DNA of 64,000 bases from Apium graveolens (taxonomy: Eukaryota; Streptophyta; Magnoliopsida; Apiales; Apiaceae): the NCBI RefSeq assembly GCF_009905375.1, contig NC_133648.1, positions 91,204,631 through 91,268,630 on the forward strand, given 5' to 3'. The notes under the pieces are model-generated. The model saw only the letters and a list, made by a program, of their open reading frames with translations, ran no database searches and had not been told where the DNA came from. Position 1 is the first letter of the stretch, and each line of letters begins with the position of its first letter. This document shows, in pieces, positions 20,465-33,149 of this stretch. The position numbers and the translations under genes were made by a program.

Positions 20465-21858
20465 AGGAAGGACGACCATGCGGACGACAGCGGTACACCA
20501 CATACAGAAGGTGAAAGTAAGACGCGTCTTCCTGTCACGACGCGTCCACCTGTTTTGAGCCAAATTTTGCTTGGAAAGAAATTCCAATTTTGTTTTTAAC
20601 TGCAAATGGAATTTGGGGGGTAGTTGTTATACCCAAAATTTGGCATTGGATTGACTCGGGTCAAACACGGGCTAATTACAGTCAAACTCAGTATTGCGTT
20701 GTGAAAGTGAGGACGCGTCCAAACATTAAGGACGCGCCTACTTGAGAAGGGATATGTTACGAGGCGAGAAGAGTGCGTGGTCAAGGAAGGACGCGCCCAG
20801 GCTTTATGGACACGTCAATGTTTATGAAAGTGCTTGGCAGATGAAATCTTATGGTGATGGACGCGCCTACTTTAGCAAGGACGGTCATAAATTCTAGGAT
20901 ATGTCATGTGATTTTGAATGCTATAAGGAACGATTGATGAGGAAACAGGTTTGGATTTATGAAGGTGAGGACGCGCCCAAAGGGTTAGGACACGTCATGT
21001 GTTTGATCTATATACTTTTGATGTTGAATTCAGGACAAAGCTTGCATGAAAAGGAGCAATGGAGGTTATTTTTACTAATGTATTTGTTGCAGGTACTCTT
21101 TGAAGAATTCCCTCCTTGAGACGGTCAAGGAGGGGGATGTCCGTGAAAAGCTTGAAGGCCTCCAGGGGTATGCCTGATGATTGAAGGCCTCCTCTTGTAT
21201 TCAACGGGTGTCCTCGTTGGGGATGCGGGGTTAATTTTGGTGTGTGCTTTGGGAGCTCTATTCTTGTATTCAATGGGTGTCCTCGTTGGAGAACTTTGGT
21301 GATCCTGCACTTTGCACCCAAGAGCTTGGGATCACCTGTCCTGCTATCTGGTGGGTTATCCTCATTCGAGGGACAGGGATACGTCTGCCATTTGGGGTGA
21401 ACCGTGGCTATACCTGCATTCGTAAATCAAGGGGGATAGCTGTAGCGGAGTGTTATCCTTGCGCAGGGAGATGCACTATCCATGAAGTCCTACGATTACG
21501 GACGAGCCTTGGGCCTTTGCGGTTGGGCCTCATAGTTGGACATTCCTAAAGCTAGCGGAAGACGGATATTGGATGGGCTTCTACTGAGCTTAGGAATAAG
21601 AAGTCTAAATTCATTAGACTTCCTGTTCTACGAGAACTACGTCAGACTTGATCCCTATATAAAGGGTACGTAGGCACATTGAGAGGGTAAGAAGTTGAGA
21701 GCTGATAAGAGAGCCACCACTTAATCTGATCAATCTCAGCCTAAAACAACCACAATCAACCATACACCGCTTAAGTTTCCGGCAAAGAACCACCGTCATA
21801 GATCTTAGTTCCGGCGAGAAACCTCAATCTTTGTTGTTACCAGATTCCTCCGTCAATA

Positions 21859-22286
21859 ATATATTTCATTGATAAATAAAGGAGAGTTAAATCAAATCGT
21901 ATATGATGAAGGATGATGATAACGGTGAATGATGATAGAGACATGATGGAGGATAAAGAATGAGAGAAAAGGCGGGGGATCGTATTGTTGACAAAAAAGA
22001 TAAAGAAAGTGTAATAACGAAATAAAAAGGAGACACCGTATTTTAGTATTTTTCATAAATTTTATAATATTAATTATATTTTTTTTATTAATGTGAGTAA
22101 AGGTCTAGATGTAGAACTCAAGAAAAGTTTTCTAAGGTAGTCATTGATTTGTGTGTTTGTTTTATTATATATCTAATTATTCAATTTCTTAATTTTAAAA
22201 TAAAATTAAAAAATAGTAAATTAATCTCAAGATTGAGCTCATATTTCCACAAAAAATATCCCGAGACTAATTTCAGAATCCTTATT
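21859..22286. other. AT-rich spacer between element 1 and the duplicated block
   Basis: It begins ATATATTTC directly after the LTR. It holds no open frame or motif I can support, only A/T runs and a GATGATG-rich patch near 21908-21940. If the tandem-duplication model is right, its equivalent lies just upstream of the window. Confidence 0.5.
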
Positions 22287-23192
22287 CTCTTTTAATATTA
22301 TTTTATAGCAAAGACAATTGATAATTGTGAGTCAGTTGTGGTTCTGTGTGTATCACGGGAAAAACGCTAGTAAAGTTAGTAATGACCACTACTTTTTGTT
22401 GTAGTATTAGTAAAGCACATATTGTTAAAGTGGTACAGAGGGATGCAAAATTAAAAAATTAAAGTTAGTACTTACTGTTTGGCCATTTGGTTTACCATGA
22501 AAAGGTTGCTTGTTGCTTAAAATAATTTTGTAACATACAACTTTTATCTCATCTGTTTGGATATTTTAATCGACTGTATAACTTTTATGTTCTTCAAAAT
22601 TAGAAAATGACAAAAAGTAAATGCTAAGAGTTTCTTGTTGTGATGGCGAAATTAAATTTTTTATATGGTCAAAATACACACTTAAGATAGGCCATCGAAG
22701 TCCTAACAATATTGACTTGTAAGTATGTTAGAAGTTGCAACAGACTAAGTAACTTGAACTTGTAATTGATTTTGACTTGATTTTTTTTACACAAACTAGA
22801 CATCCTGGTTTAGGAGAATAAGTAGGAGGAAACCTATATAAAACTTCTTTGGTTCTCAGTTTGTTTATTGAATAAAGTTCGTAATTTCCTGTGGACATGT
22901 GGGTAAAATATATGTCATCTATGTTCCAGCATTTATTCGGTTTATAAAAATTTAAACTATAATTTTAATCTTATCATAGAAATTTTACTTTCCTCACTTG
23001 TATCACTCTCCCCACCTACATTTTTCATTAAAAATTTTTCTCATCCCGTTCTCTCTGACCGAACGGAGCATAAGAATTTTAAGATGTCTACCATTTCTGC
23101 GAGGAACTAAATTTTATCGACAACCAAATTTTGTCTAATTTTTTTTTTGCTTAAATCAAGTGATGTTCTTTGTTGTTAACTGTTGATGGCAG

Positions 23193-23244
23193 CTCTGGTG
23201 TTGATGACTTGGAGAAGAGGTTGGCAGCCCATCGAAATCCATGA
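23193..23244 (+). pseudogene. VPS2-like terminal exon, duplicate
   Basis: Counterpart of 905-956 after the same acceptor. One change turns the last MIM1 Leu into His (LAAHRNP instead of LAALRNP), which would weaken a MIM1 helix. The stop TGA is at 23242-23244. Confidence 0.4.
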
Positions 23245-24357
23245 TCTGAGGTTCGGTAAATTTTCAAAGTTGATACTCAGAGCTGTTAGCAGTTTGAAAT
23301 TCTTACATAGCTGTACGTCTTCTATAGTTATTCAACCATTGAAGTCAATTTGTAGGTTGACTTTTCTGCCGGTTCCGTCAGCCCATGAACTCCATGGTGT
23401 TGAATTGTATATTCTGCAACTTGTAGTTATTGCTATTGTTTTAGTAGCTGCTTGGGCTTTACGCCTTTAAACAACAATAAACAAATTGCTTTCCCCAAAT
23501 CACTCTGTTTATAGATCACTTTTGAATTTAAAGATTAGAGAAACAAACATTACAACACTATCAAGTCTATTTTAGTAGTACTAGAATTTTTCTGGCATGC
23601 ATTTATAATGAAGGATTACAGTAATTTTGCAGGTCTTTAGATTTAAAAATAAATACAATGATGAAACATGTTATGTCCACCTGATATTACCGGCTCACTA
23701 ACATGGAACATGAAAGTATAAATTAGAACTAGTTCAGCGTGTATGAATTAGAACTAGTTCAGTGTGGAGCTCGAAGTTCCTTTGGAGATAAGGTAATGTG
23801 CAACTTGAAGTTTCTTGTATATCATAAGAATGACTGTTCGGTAACCATTCATTTCCTTCTCTTTTCCTACAAGAAATAAGTTCTAAAATTGTAAATGAAG
23901 TAACATGCTGGGAATTTGGTTTACCATAAGAAAAAGATGCATGTTGCTTCAAGTTATTTTGTAGTAACATACAACTCTTATCTCATCTGTTTGAATATTA
24001 TAATTGACATCCCCAATAATAAAATTTGAACATACTGTGGGTAATTTTATATCATTTACATTTCACCCTCCATTCCGTTTATAAAAATTTAAACTCTAAC
24101 TTTTAATATGATCATAGAAAATTCACCTTTTCCACTTGTTTCACCGTCTCCGGCCTACATTTTTTTTCACATTTAAGTTTGTTTACAATTTTCATTAAAT
24201 GTTTTCTCGTTCCATTCTCTCCGATTAAACAGAACAAAATAATTTTAAGATGTCTAACATTTGTACGAAAAACTAAATTTCAGACAAATAAAATTTTGTC
24301 CTTTTCACGTTTTGCCAAAATCAAGTGATATCCTTTGTTTTTAACTTTTAATGACAG

Positions 24358-24409
24358 CCCTGGTGTCGATGACCCGGAAAAGAGGTTGGCAACCCATCGA
24401 AATTCTTGA
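24358..24409 (+). pseudogene. Degenerate VPS2-like terminal exon, duplicate
   Basis: Counterpart of 2071-2122 with the same damaged motif (DDPEKRLATHRNS) and stop TGA at 24407. The damage therefore predates the duplication. Confidence 0.4.
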
Positions 24410-25143
24410 CCTGAGGTTGGGTAAATTTTCAAAGTTGAAGTAGAAAAAAGTTGACCCCGAACACCACAAACTCCAGGACCCAACAAAAGTAATAGTATCA
24501 ATTAGTCTCAGTACAAGACGCTTGCTTTCTATAAAAATATATATTTTAGAATTTGGTTAACGCATTATGCTCGAAAGTTTGCCTGAACAAAGATGAACTG
24601 TCAACAAGTCTAGAAACCCGTTATATAGGTTAGTTCTTGATGATTGATGTGGAGAATTTATAATAGACTTGTGTTGAAAAAGTATGCTCAAGGATTTTTC
24701 AATGTAGTCTATATATAAAACTATATGATAAATCATATGGTCACTTATTCAAACAAACTTATGTTGTTGAGTTTGTGGATGGATACTACTTAATATTTAG
24801 GAATATACAATACTTAATATTCCAGACTCCATAAATAACAAATAACAACAAAAACAATCCCCAAGTATATTTACTTTGCCAAAACAAAGAAAAGAAATGT
24901 CTGCTACCAGCAATTCATGAGCACTTCAGATAAACTTAACTGGATAGAAGAATAAGCAACACATATTTCATTGTCCACACATACACCACATCAAACACAA
25001 ACCATACCAGACATATTTCACATCAAGAAGAGAGAAAAGGTTCTACTTCCTACCTATAATAGCAGTTAGAGTCATCTTAAAAATTCCAAACATGTTATAT
25101 TGCAAGGAATTTACATTCCGGAAATCAGCAAGCTGTGATGTGT

Positions 25144-26343
25144 TCAAGAGAGTTTCATCTCGCGTAACTCCTTCCAAAGTCTATATTCTAGCTTCGTCTC
25201 TCATAACTCTTCTTCAGACATGTATAATGAATCACCGCCACGTAGGAATCCTCCATATCTAGGATGCCAAACATTGTTAAACTCGTGGCAATAATAACAG
25301 CCATTCGTTTTATTTCCTATTTCTTCTCCTGCAAGACAAATTCATTGAGTTACCATAACAAGTAGCCCAAAATCAACGGTCACAACAAACACACAAGTCA
25401 ATAAGCAAGCAAAAACATGTGTTCAATATATAGCAGTAGGAGATAAATTAGATCATATTGCCACTTTTAAATATCAAAACAAACCTGAAACTAACTCGTT
25501 TGGCTCCAGGATCCTGCACATCTTACAAGAGAAAACCCCGCTGGTACTTGTTATTTTGGAGAAAAAAGTCTCCTCTCTAGCAGTAGCATCATCAGCGACC
25601 TTCGCCGTGAAGTTGACATGGAAAAGTAAGCATGTTGGCAGCATCACACGTGTAACGAATCCCGACTTCACCAGTTCATATTTATTTTATATCCCACATC
25701 CTATGAATTTTACATCAAGAAAAACAGAACATAAACAACGATCAAGAGAATCCAACAAAATGGTAAATCATGATTTGATTTAAAGAAAAGCAAACAAAAA
25801 CATTTGAGAGAAACTGACCACCAAAAATTGGTTATAATAGTTCAAGGTTTCAGTTGCATACAGGCTTGCATCATCAACTTGTTCTGATATGTACTCTCGT
25901 TCCTTTTCGGGTTCAAGGAAACGGCAAACTTGTTTAAGACTGCCATTTCAGATATTATAACCAAAATCACTAGAAAACTTGAGCAAATTAAGAGAAGGGT
26001 TGCTTAAATTAGGGAAGCAGCAAACATCGGGAAAAACAATAAATTATACATCAATTAGCAAATAAATAATACCCGAAAACTAACAGCAGCAGGGAACCCC
26101 AGTGTAAATAACAATTAGATAAACCAATCAGAGTTACAAAACAAATTTTGGAACTCGATAATAAAAAGATTTTAAAACCCTATTATGTATATATCAAACT
26201 GAAATTAAATAGAAGAATAATCAAGATGCACATCCCTCGAACATAAATAATCAATACCCAGCAAATGTTAGGAGTCGGATGATGAAGAAAAACTACTGAT
26301 CGTCAATTCCTCTTTGGATAAAGTACCACGGTCTGACAGTCAT
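25144..26343 (-). pseudogene. DUF3615-like gene, copy 2, frameshifted
   Basis: Exons correspond to copy 1: 25939-25819, 25700-25485 and 25328-25144, with a possible first exon 26343-26297. Splice sites are kept. The middle exon is 216 rather than 217 nt: one T of the run TTTTATTTTA is lost near 25680, so the frame breaks after Tyr-Lys-Ile and meets a stop a few codons later. The conserved core (FHVNFTAKVAD, CKMCRILEP) is then out of frame. It looks like a pseudogene beside an intact sister. Confidence 0.6.
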
Positions 26344-26739
26344 TATATAACCCTTTTTTTTCTTTTCGCCCTCTCTCCGTGTCTATGTACCTAATAACTA
26401 ATTTCATCTGGGGCTTAAGGAATAATTTTTTTCTATTTCTTTGAAGATTGCAAAATTTTAGGGCCTGATTTCCCCCTTGTACTTTTCACCAATCAGAAGT
26501 CCTGGAGGTATTATTTATGATATATATACATAAATAGAGAGAGAGAGAGAGAGAGAGACGGCTAGGGCTTGCATTGAACAGAACCGAAATATGGCCATGC
26601 TTCTGAAAAATTCAAGACACACGGGTATTTGAAGCAATAGAAGAACTTTCCTAATACATGTATACAAATGACAAGTACAAATCTTGGTGGAGTATTAATG
26701 GAGGACAGTTGGAGTGTAATACAAGAGCCAAACAACCAT

Positions 26740-27356
26740 TTACCTGTGTAAGTGTTTTTCGGGATTGGTAACTGCATTGCTCTGGTTGAGGTCACATATG
26801 TCCTCAACTGTTTTGAACAATGCATCATCGCCGCATACAAATCCTCCACCTTAAGAGATGCCAAACACTGTAACCTTCATGAAATTAATAGCATCCATTC
26901 AATTTATCTCCTGCAAGAGGTGTTTTACGGGAGTTAATAAAACAAGCAAGAAACAGAGAAATGCAGCTAACAGAAGTGGAACATGGATAAAAAAACATGA
27001 GCATATATGCAGAACCAACCTGAAAGAGAGTTTTCTGGCCCCAAGGATACGCAGAGCCTTACAGAGACCTCTTCCCGAGCCTTTATGAGCTCGGTGAAAA
27101 ACATCTCCACTGGAGCAGCCGCAACATCAGTATTCTGAGCCGTGAAGTTGATATGATAATGAACGAACCACCCATATGAAGTAGGATTAACAGAATGACA
27201 GTTGAGCAGTTTATACTTTTGAGGCTATAAATTTCAGGGGCAAGGCAAACAGAATAGAAATATTAATAAAATCCAGCATAAAAGGAAATTGAGTTTAAGG
27301 AGGGGGAGAGAGAGAGAGTGAGCGAGAGCGAGAGAGACAGAGGGAGGGAGAGAGAG

Positions 27357-27387
<31 letters not shown>

Positions 27388-27474
27388 CTAACATGATTTA
27401 GGTTAAAATAGTTCAAGGCTTCCTCTACCAAACACAAATAACGCATAGACCTCTTATTGCAAGATTGTTCGATC
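26740..27474 (-). pseudogene. Second DUF3615-like gene, broken
   Basis: Exons: 27474-27393 (acceptor GATTTTCAG; encodes LCLVEEALNYFNLNH), 27224-27020 (acceptor TTTATAG; encodes GWFVHYHINFTAQNTDVAAA and MFFTELIKAREE, then LCVSLGPENSLSG) and 26910-26740 (acceptor CTTGCAG). The domain order matches the first gene, at clear divergence. Exon 3 has an in-frame TAA after Gly-Cys-Tyr and a small indel in the His-Pro-Lys-Gly-Gly region, intact in the left fragment. Any upstream exon has been separated by element 2, whose LTR starts 59 bp upstream. Function unknown. Confidence 0.6.
27299..27387. repeat. Purine-rich (GA)n microsatellite in an intron
   Basis: An imperfect GA/GAGC tract ends in a clean (GA) run at about 27361-27387, directly beside the splice donor GTTAGT of the DUF3615-like exon at 27393. 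On the gene's strand it is a CT-rich tract at the start of the intron. Confidence 0.85.
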
Positions 27475-29069
27475 CTGAAAATCAAAATGGGGAGTAAAGG
27501 AATATAAATAGATTAGTGAGTTATAAGGGATACGTTGACGGAGGAATTTGGAAGCAACAAAACTTGAGGTTCGTAGCCGGAAACAAGATCTGTGATGACG
27601 GTTCTTCGTCGGAAAAGTGAACAGTAACCGGCAGATCCAATGAACAGTTCGTCGAAAAAGTGAACAGTAACCGGCGGATCCGATGAACAGTATTCGTCGG
27701 AAAAGATGAACAGTTTTGGTGGTAGTGATTATTGGGGGCTGAGATTGCTTAGGGTTAGTGGTGGCTCATTTGCGCTCTCGCGTCTGACCCCTTACAATTT
27801 GCCTACGTATCCTTATTTATTGGGAATCAAGCCCACGTAGTTCTTGGGGAACAAGAAACCTAATGGGCTTAGATTTCTTATACCGAGGCCCAGTAGAAAA
27901 CCCACTGGAAATCGTCTTCTACTAGCTTAAGGAATGTCCGCCGATGAGGCCCAACCACAAAGGCCCAAGGCTCATCCGCGGCTTCGAGACTTCACGGATG
28001 AGGCATCTCCCTGGCCAAGGATAACCCTCCGCTACCAGCTGTTTCCCTAGTCTGCGGACGCAGGTATAGCCGTGGTTCACCCCAAATGTTGGACGCATCC
28101 TTGTCCCCCGATAAGGAGCCCCTACCAGATTGCAGGACAAGTGATCCCAAGCTTTTGGGTGCAAAGTGCAGGATACTTCGAAGTCTCCCAACGAGGACAC
28201 CCGTTGACTACAGAGACAGAGCTCCCAAAGCACACACCAGAGTTCACCCCACATCCCCAATGAGGACACCCATTGACTACAGGCGGAGGCCTTCAGTCCA
28301 GGCATACCCCTGGAGGTCTCTGACCACGGACACCGCCTTTCCTGTAGATATGCTACAGGAAGGAGTTCTTCAATAGAGTACCTGCATCAAATAGGTTAGT
28401 AATAATAATCTCCATCTTCCTTGAGTCTTCCACAGAGCCCGTCCAAGTAATCATGTTGAAGTCTTCACAAGGTCTTTTGTTCCTTTAGGGCACGCCCTAA
28501 AGCTTATCATAGGAGGAAATTCCATCTGTAAATTCCCACCTTTTCTTAGTAATTGGGCACGCCTTCCCCCTACGCTGAGGGCGCGCCCCTTTATGTATGG
28601 GGTCAAGCAACAGCAACTCCAACCATCAATGCACAGGGCGCGCCTTTCACTACACAGGGCGCGCCTACTTTCCTTCCACAAGGCAAGTTACCTTATCTGT
28701 TCCGTAATTTTAGGCATTTCTTCCTCAATTTTAACTTTTTTATCAATCTTAATATGAATATTGTTTATACCAATTCTTGGGCATAACAACTACCTCCAAA
28801 TTCCACATGCCATTGAAAATGGGATTGGAATTTTTCTTCACCTTTATCAAAATCTGTATAAACAAATCTTCCAATAATTATCACAGGGCGCGCCCTGAAC
28901 AGGGCGTGCCTTCCAATTTTTCCTTAAAATTTCAATGATGCCATAATAACCAAGTAAGGCGCGCCTTTAGGAGGGCGCGTCCTAGAAGTTCAAACGGTTT
29001 AGAAACAGTTCCCCTTATTATTAGGGATTCGCGATTGATGTGACTGATTTGACAGCTGTCATCTTTTTA

Positions 29070-29078
29070 CTATAAATA
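29070..29078 (+). promoter_or_regulatory. TATA box of element 2's antisense gene
   Basis: CTATAAATA lies upstream of a pyrimidine-rich leader (TTACTCTCCCCC..., TTTCTCTTTCTACC). A donor AAAAG|GTACGA at 29243/29244 closes the leader exon. This mirrors the element 1 arrangement on the opposite strand. Confidence 0.55.
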
Positions 29079-29800
29079 CTAGTCACAATCAGTCATTTTT
29101 TTTTATTTTTACTCTCCCCCTTTTTCACTTTTCTCTTTCTACCCAAAGGCTCGAACCCCAGCGGTATTGTTTTGCTCAGAACCAGCCTTCTCTGTTACCA
29201 CTCTCCAAATCTTTTCCAGTCAACTTCTTCTCCATTCGAAAAGGTACGAAAAGCTTCTTGTATTTCTGAATTCCGTTAAGTAAATCACATTGCATGTCAT
29301 GTTACCTTTTCATCTCCCATTTCTGTTCTTGATAATATACATAAAATGATGTATGTATCTGTGTATGTATATGTGTAATTTCGAATTTTGCTGTTTTAGA
29401 TCCAAAATCATTGGGTCTAACTTTTAAATTTGTGTTTTTGAGAATTTCAATCGTTACTTACAATCTGCACATGACTATCTATGCCTTTAGAATCCACCAA
29501 CAACTTAGGACGCGCCCTATCTTTAGCTTCTTATAATCTGCACATGACCATAACAGGGCGCGCCTGTTTGTAGTTTAACACATCCTTAAGAATAGACTAG
29601 GATTTTCTTTATGGCGCGCCTTCTCATGAGAAGGCTCGTCTTTTGTGATAGGATAATTTTTAATCCCATCCCCTTTATTAGAGCACGATATCTTTTCAAT
29701 ACCCTCCTTTCACTGCTCTTTAGTCTTCCTTCTTCCTAATTTCTGAACTGGGCGCGCCTTCAATCTTTCTTTTGGTTTTCTTGACAGCTGGAAGACGAGG

Positions 29801-29805
29801 GCGCG
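29801..29805. repeat. Left target-site duplication of element 3
   Basis: GCGCG immediately before the LTR, repeated at 42309-42313 immediately after the other LTR. The reconstructed site GAGGGCGCGTCC is itself a copy of the CpG decamer and lies in exon 2 of the antisense gene. Confidence 0.9.
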
Positions 29806-32800
29806 TATAACGACTCGTGTATTTTTGAATTATTTAAATCTGTAATTATGGAATATTAATTAAATAAAATATGTGTCTTGGTTTTGGCAGCAGTATGTTG
29901 ATATATACTATTTGTCTGTGATTTATGGGTGTAAAGGATTGGAATGTGTAGATAAAGATTGAGTTATATTGTTCTGTTTTACTCTTAAAGGTGATTTTAT
30001 TACAGTTTTAAATCCAAAAATATTTGGATTGTCTCTAAATTTAGTTTTATGACTTTATAATTTCAATAATTATTTTTGGGATTTTACAAAATTTAGAAAT
30101 TAATATTTTATCAATTATTTAACCCTGCATGATTTTCTGATTACATTTAATTGTAAAATCTGTATTTAATTCTAGAATTCTTCAAAAATTATAAAACTCA
30201 TATTTATTTAAGTTTGAAATATTCCGAGAATTTTAAAATTATTTTGGAAATTTTCAGGATTAATTTTACCCGCGCGTTGTTTCGCTTCATTGATAAAAGC
30301 GGGTATAAAACGCATTTTAAAAATTATTTTAAAATTTCAAAATTCATGTTTTTATTAACTTCAGGATATTTATGATATTTTAGGACTATTTTCGTAGATT
30401 ACGGATGTTATTTTATATGCACCTCGGCCCAATAATTTTGAGCGTCGAAACAAATCGGGACTCAAAACTCTCATAGTTATCTTAAAAGCCATGTGTCAAA
30501 TTCTGAAAAAAATTGATTTACACGTGTAGTTCAGTTGGGGAAAACAGCAGAAAGAAAGAAAAAAAATCAAAAATCAATTAAAATAAAATAAAAAGGGGAT
30601 GTACACCCCTGTTCCTTCTATCTCAATCTCTACCTCTCTCAACTCTCTCCTCGTCTCTCTCTCATCTCCCCGTTTCCCCTCTCTTTTCTGTTATTGTATC
30701 CTTGCCTCGCCCCTGTTTATTTCCGGTGGTTGCAGTTTCAGTTCCGGTGAGTTGGCCGCCGTTCGTTTCCGGCCGGTCATGCTCGATTATGTTCCGCTCC
30801 TAAAATTGTTTGTGTGTGCATGTATATCTATATATATATATCTGTGTTCACGTATGTATGTGTGATATGTGCGTGTGTGCACAGTTGGTGTGTGAGGGTG
30901 GTGCTGGCGTTTCCCCCCGCCGGTTGCTCCCCTGGTTTCCGTTATTCTTTTCTGTTCTGCGCGTATGGGCGCGTGTGTCTGTTGGGTTGCCTTTTAATAT
31001 TAATTATCCAATTTTCTTGCTGAAAATTTGTTGAGTAAATATTCGTGATATTATAATTGTGCGGAAATTTATTTCGTAATCGGCGGAATTTCGCGTTGGA
31101 AACCCGGGGAAATTATCGGGTACCCGTGAAATTTTGCCGCCGTTCGCGATGACTCGTTACGAGCGGACGGTGGACTATGATGTTTATTCTGAGTCCTAAT
31201 AATTTAAAATAAATAAATTAATTTATGAAATTATCTTTGAAAACGAGAATTTGATTCTACATTAAAGTCAAGTACGTAATTTAGTTGACGAATTATGATT
31301 AGATTGATTATTGGGGTGAGCCGGTGATTGGAATTTACGAGTTGTGATTGGTTGTCGTGTTTTAAATTGGATTGTTGTTGTTGAATTGGCGTCGATTGAT
31401 ATTTCGACGGGTAGTCCAATAAGCAAAGGGGACGCTGTCCGATTTCCGAAAAATCGAACTACAAAAATACGGGAGCGTATCTGAGGATTATCGAGACGTC
31501 GAGCGAGTATAAGTAAATACATATACGTATGTTTTATACAAAACCTGATTGTATATTTTGTCTAAAACACAGTAACCCTAATTTCGTAGAATGACGAGTA
31601 TACGTATTTTATGAAAACGAACATTGGATCGATTTTGAGAATGTGAACTCCAATTGTTGTCTGTGTTATTCTAATATGAATAATTACGAGTCGGGTTTGA
31701 ATATCGTTGGGTAAGAATTAGTATAGAGGATATGTCAAGCATACCTAGACATCTAACGTAGGGTATTTCGACCCTGTAGGTTATAGTCGGGAATCTGAAA
31801 GTGGACGATGGACTAAAGATAACCTAGTAGTCAGTTGACGAGCTCAGTAGAGTTTCAACAAAAAGACCTGAGTGTCAAAGTCGAATCCAATGAGATCTAG
31901 TGGTTGGAAGTTAGAGCCTGAGTAGCAGAGTCGGCTCAGAGTTGATCAATAATAGTTAAAGCCTTATAAGGCAAGTATTTCTGAACTTTTCTTCAAGATA
32001 TATTACCAATGTTTTCGAACTGTTTCATAACATGTTGCTATTATTAAACATAACTCCTGTTTTATAATGCAAGTGCTTTAAATTATTTACCCTTGAATCC
32101 TGATTATTTCTTAATCTTGGGCCGTAAGCCTTATTCTTTGTAAATCATCCTTTGTTGATCCTCAGATACCAAGCTACACAGATATGATACTACACCCCAA
32201 ATGTTTAACTACCAAACACCAAATACTGGAACAAAATTGTTTAAAAACATATAAACTTCTATGCTCCAACCATTCCTTATAACATCGAATAACTATACCT
32301 TGAAAAAAAATCATTACTGATCCAATACCTGATGCTTTTACAAACTGAAAACCGTTTCTTGTACATACCCTGATATACCCTTGAGATATCCATGAGTTTC
32401 CTTACGTTTTTATTCAAATGTTTAACCATCATTAATTATGATCTTGTTTTATTGAATTATATTGTTATCATATTGAACTGCTTTACGATTGGATAGTTTT
32501 TATATATGTGGACCAGATTCGTGGTCAGACCATACCAATGGTCAAGTTAGGCCAATGTGTGCCTTGGATCCAGTAATTAGAGCAGTGCTGTGTGCTTGCT
32601 CGGGGTTAGTGCGTGACTGATCAACAGCCTAACCTTGATTTTAAAAACTTAAAATGAATATCCAATTCTAATGAATAGTTAAAAAAAGAAACTTGATTCC
32701 TTTGAATCATCTCATTTGATCATTGTTTAACCTCAATTATCTTTATCATGACTTGCTGAGCTAGTTAGCTCACCCTTGCGATTCTTTTATATATTTTACA

Positions 32801-33128
32801 GTTGAAAAGAATATGGACGATAGTGAAGTTCCTCAGTCCAAAGTGCGGGCTAAGGTTCCAGTCGAGTTGGATCGAACTAGCAGAAGTTTCATGCGGTAAA
32901 GAGATAGTCTGATTGTAAGAATGATTTTATTATCAAGTGTAAGTTAAATTAGCTGGGATTCGGTACGATGTAATAATTAAGGTTGTGGCTTGTTTTCATA
33001 CTTTAACCTGTTGCGATCCGTGGTTTTGTGAAGCAGGGTCATTATAAATAATATTTCTTATACAGGTTTATATATTGCATATGTGTTGTGGACCCCAAAC
33101 TTCTGACCCGGGTTTGGAGGGCGCCACA
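29806..33128 (+). repeat. Element 3 5' LTR (3323 bp)
   Basis: The terminal TG has become TA in both LTRs. It contains a CT-rich tract (30610-30680), a short TA repeat near 30826-30843 and no convincing gene. The small open frames at 30599-31034 and 31231-31522 recur in both LTRs without domain signal and are treated as chance. Confidence 0.93.
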
Positions 33129-33131
33129 AGT

Positions 33132-33149
33132 TGGTATCAGAGCTACAGG
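33132..33149 (+). other. Primer binding site of element 3
   Basis: TGGTATCAGAGCTACAGG, three bases after the LTR end. The first 12 bases are those of plant elements primed by initiator tRNA-Met. Confidence 0.85.

Larger units (their letters stand above)
4612..21858 (+). mobile_element. Element 1: Tat-lineage Ty3/gypsy LTR retrotransposon
   Basis: Order on the plus strand: truncated 5' LTR (4612-9200), PBS (from 9204), gag, protease, RT, RNase H, a second RNase H, integrase (to 15863), polypurine tract (15951-15962), 3' LTR (15963-21858). The second RNase H and the gag zinc region of the form CDYHESTGHDTHEC place it in the Tat lineage (Ogre/Retand type) of plant Ty3/gypsy elements. LTRs end in CCGTCAACA at the 5' copy and CCGTCAATA at the 3' copy. 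No target duplication can be tested because the left LTR is cut. The LTRs carry a gene on the opposite strand. Confidence 0.9.
15963..21858 (+). repeat. Element 1 3' LTR, complete, about 5.9 kb
   Basis: It starts TGCATG after the polypurine tract and ends CCGTCAATA, where the 5' LTR has CCGTCAACA, so the terminal CA has become TA. The outer 1.4 kb (15963-17339) has no partner because the left LTR is cut; it is gene-poor, with many CpG decamers between 16130 and 16920. The rest carries the antisense gene (16918 to ~20430), decamer-rich DNA at 20500-21000, U3 boxes and a TATA box at 21656-21664. Confidence 0.9.
22287..26896. repeat. Long direct repeat, copy 2
   Basis: Partner of 1-4614, in the same orientation and with the same order of exons. 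Here the sequence continues past 26896 into the rest of the second DUF3615-like gene, so this is the side with the ancestral arrangement. Stretches 22287-23190, 23245-24357 and 24410-25143 hold no other gene I can support. Confidence 0.9.
27533..29805 (-). repeat. Element 2 3' LTR, outer part
   Basis: Positions 27533-28765 match the truncated 5' LTR (52213-53404) with several percent divergence. A 43-bp tandem duplication (27618-27660 and 27661-27706) is absent from the 5' LTR. The TATA equivalent near 27811-27823 has drifted to AATAAAT. From 28480 on there are many GGGCGCGCCC-type decamers. The part ends at the element 3 target duplication GCGCG (29801-29805). Confidence 0.88.

Noticed and set aside
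30599..31034. Plus-strand open frames in element 3's LTRs (also 39767-40218)
   Set aside because: Low-complexity CT-rich and TA-repeat translation, differing between LTRs by repeat length, with no recognisable domain.
31231..31522. Minus-strand open frames in element 3's LTRs (also 40411-40702)
   Set aside because: Present in both LTRs only because the LTRs are near-identical. Short, overlapping and without homology known to me.
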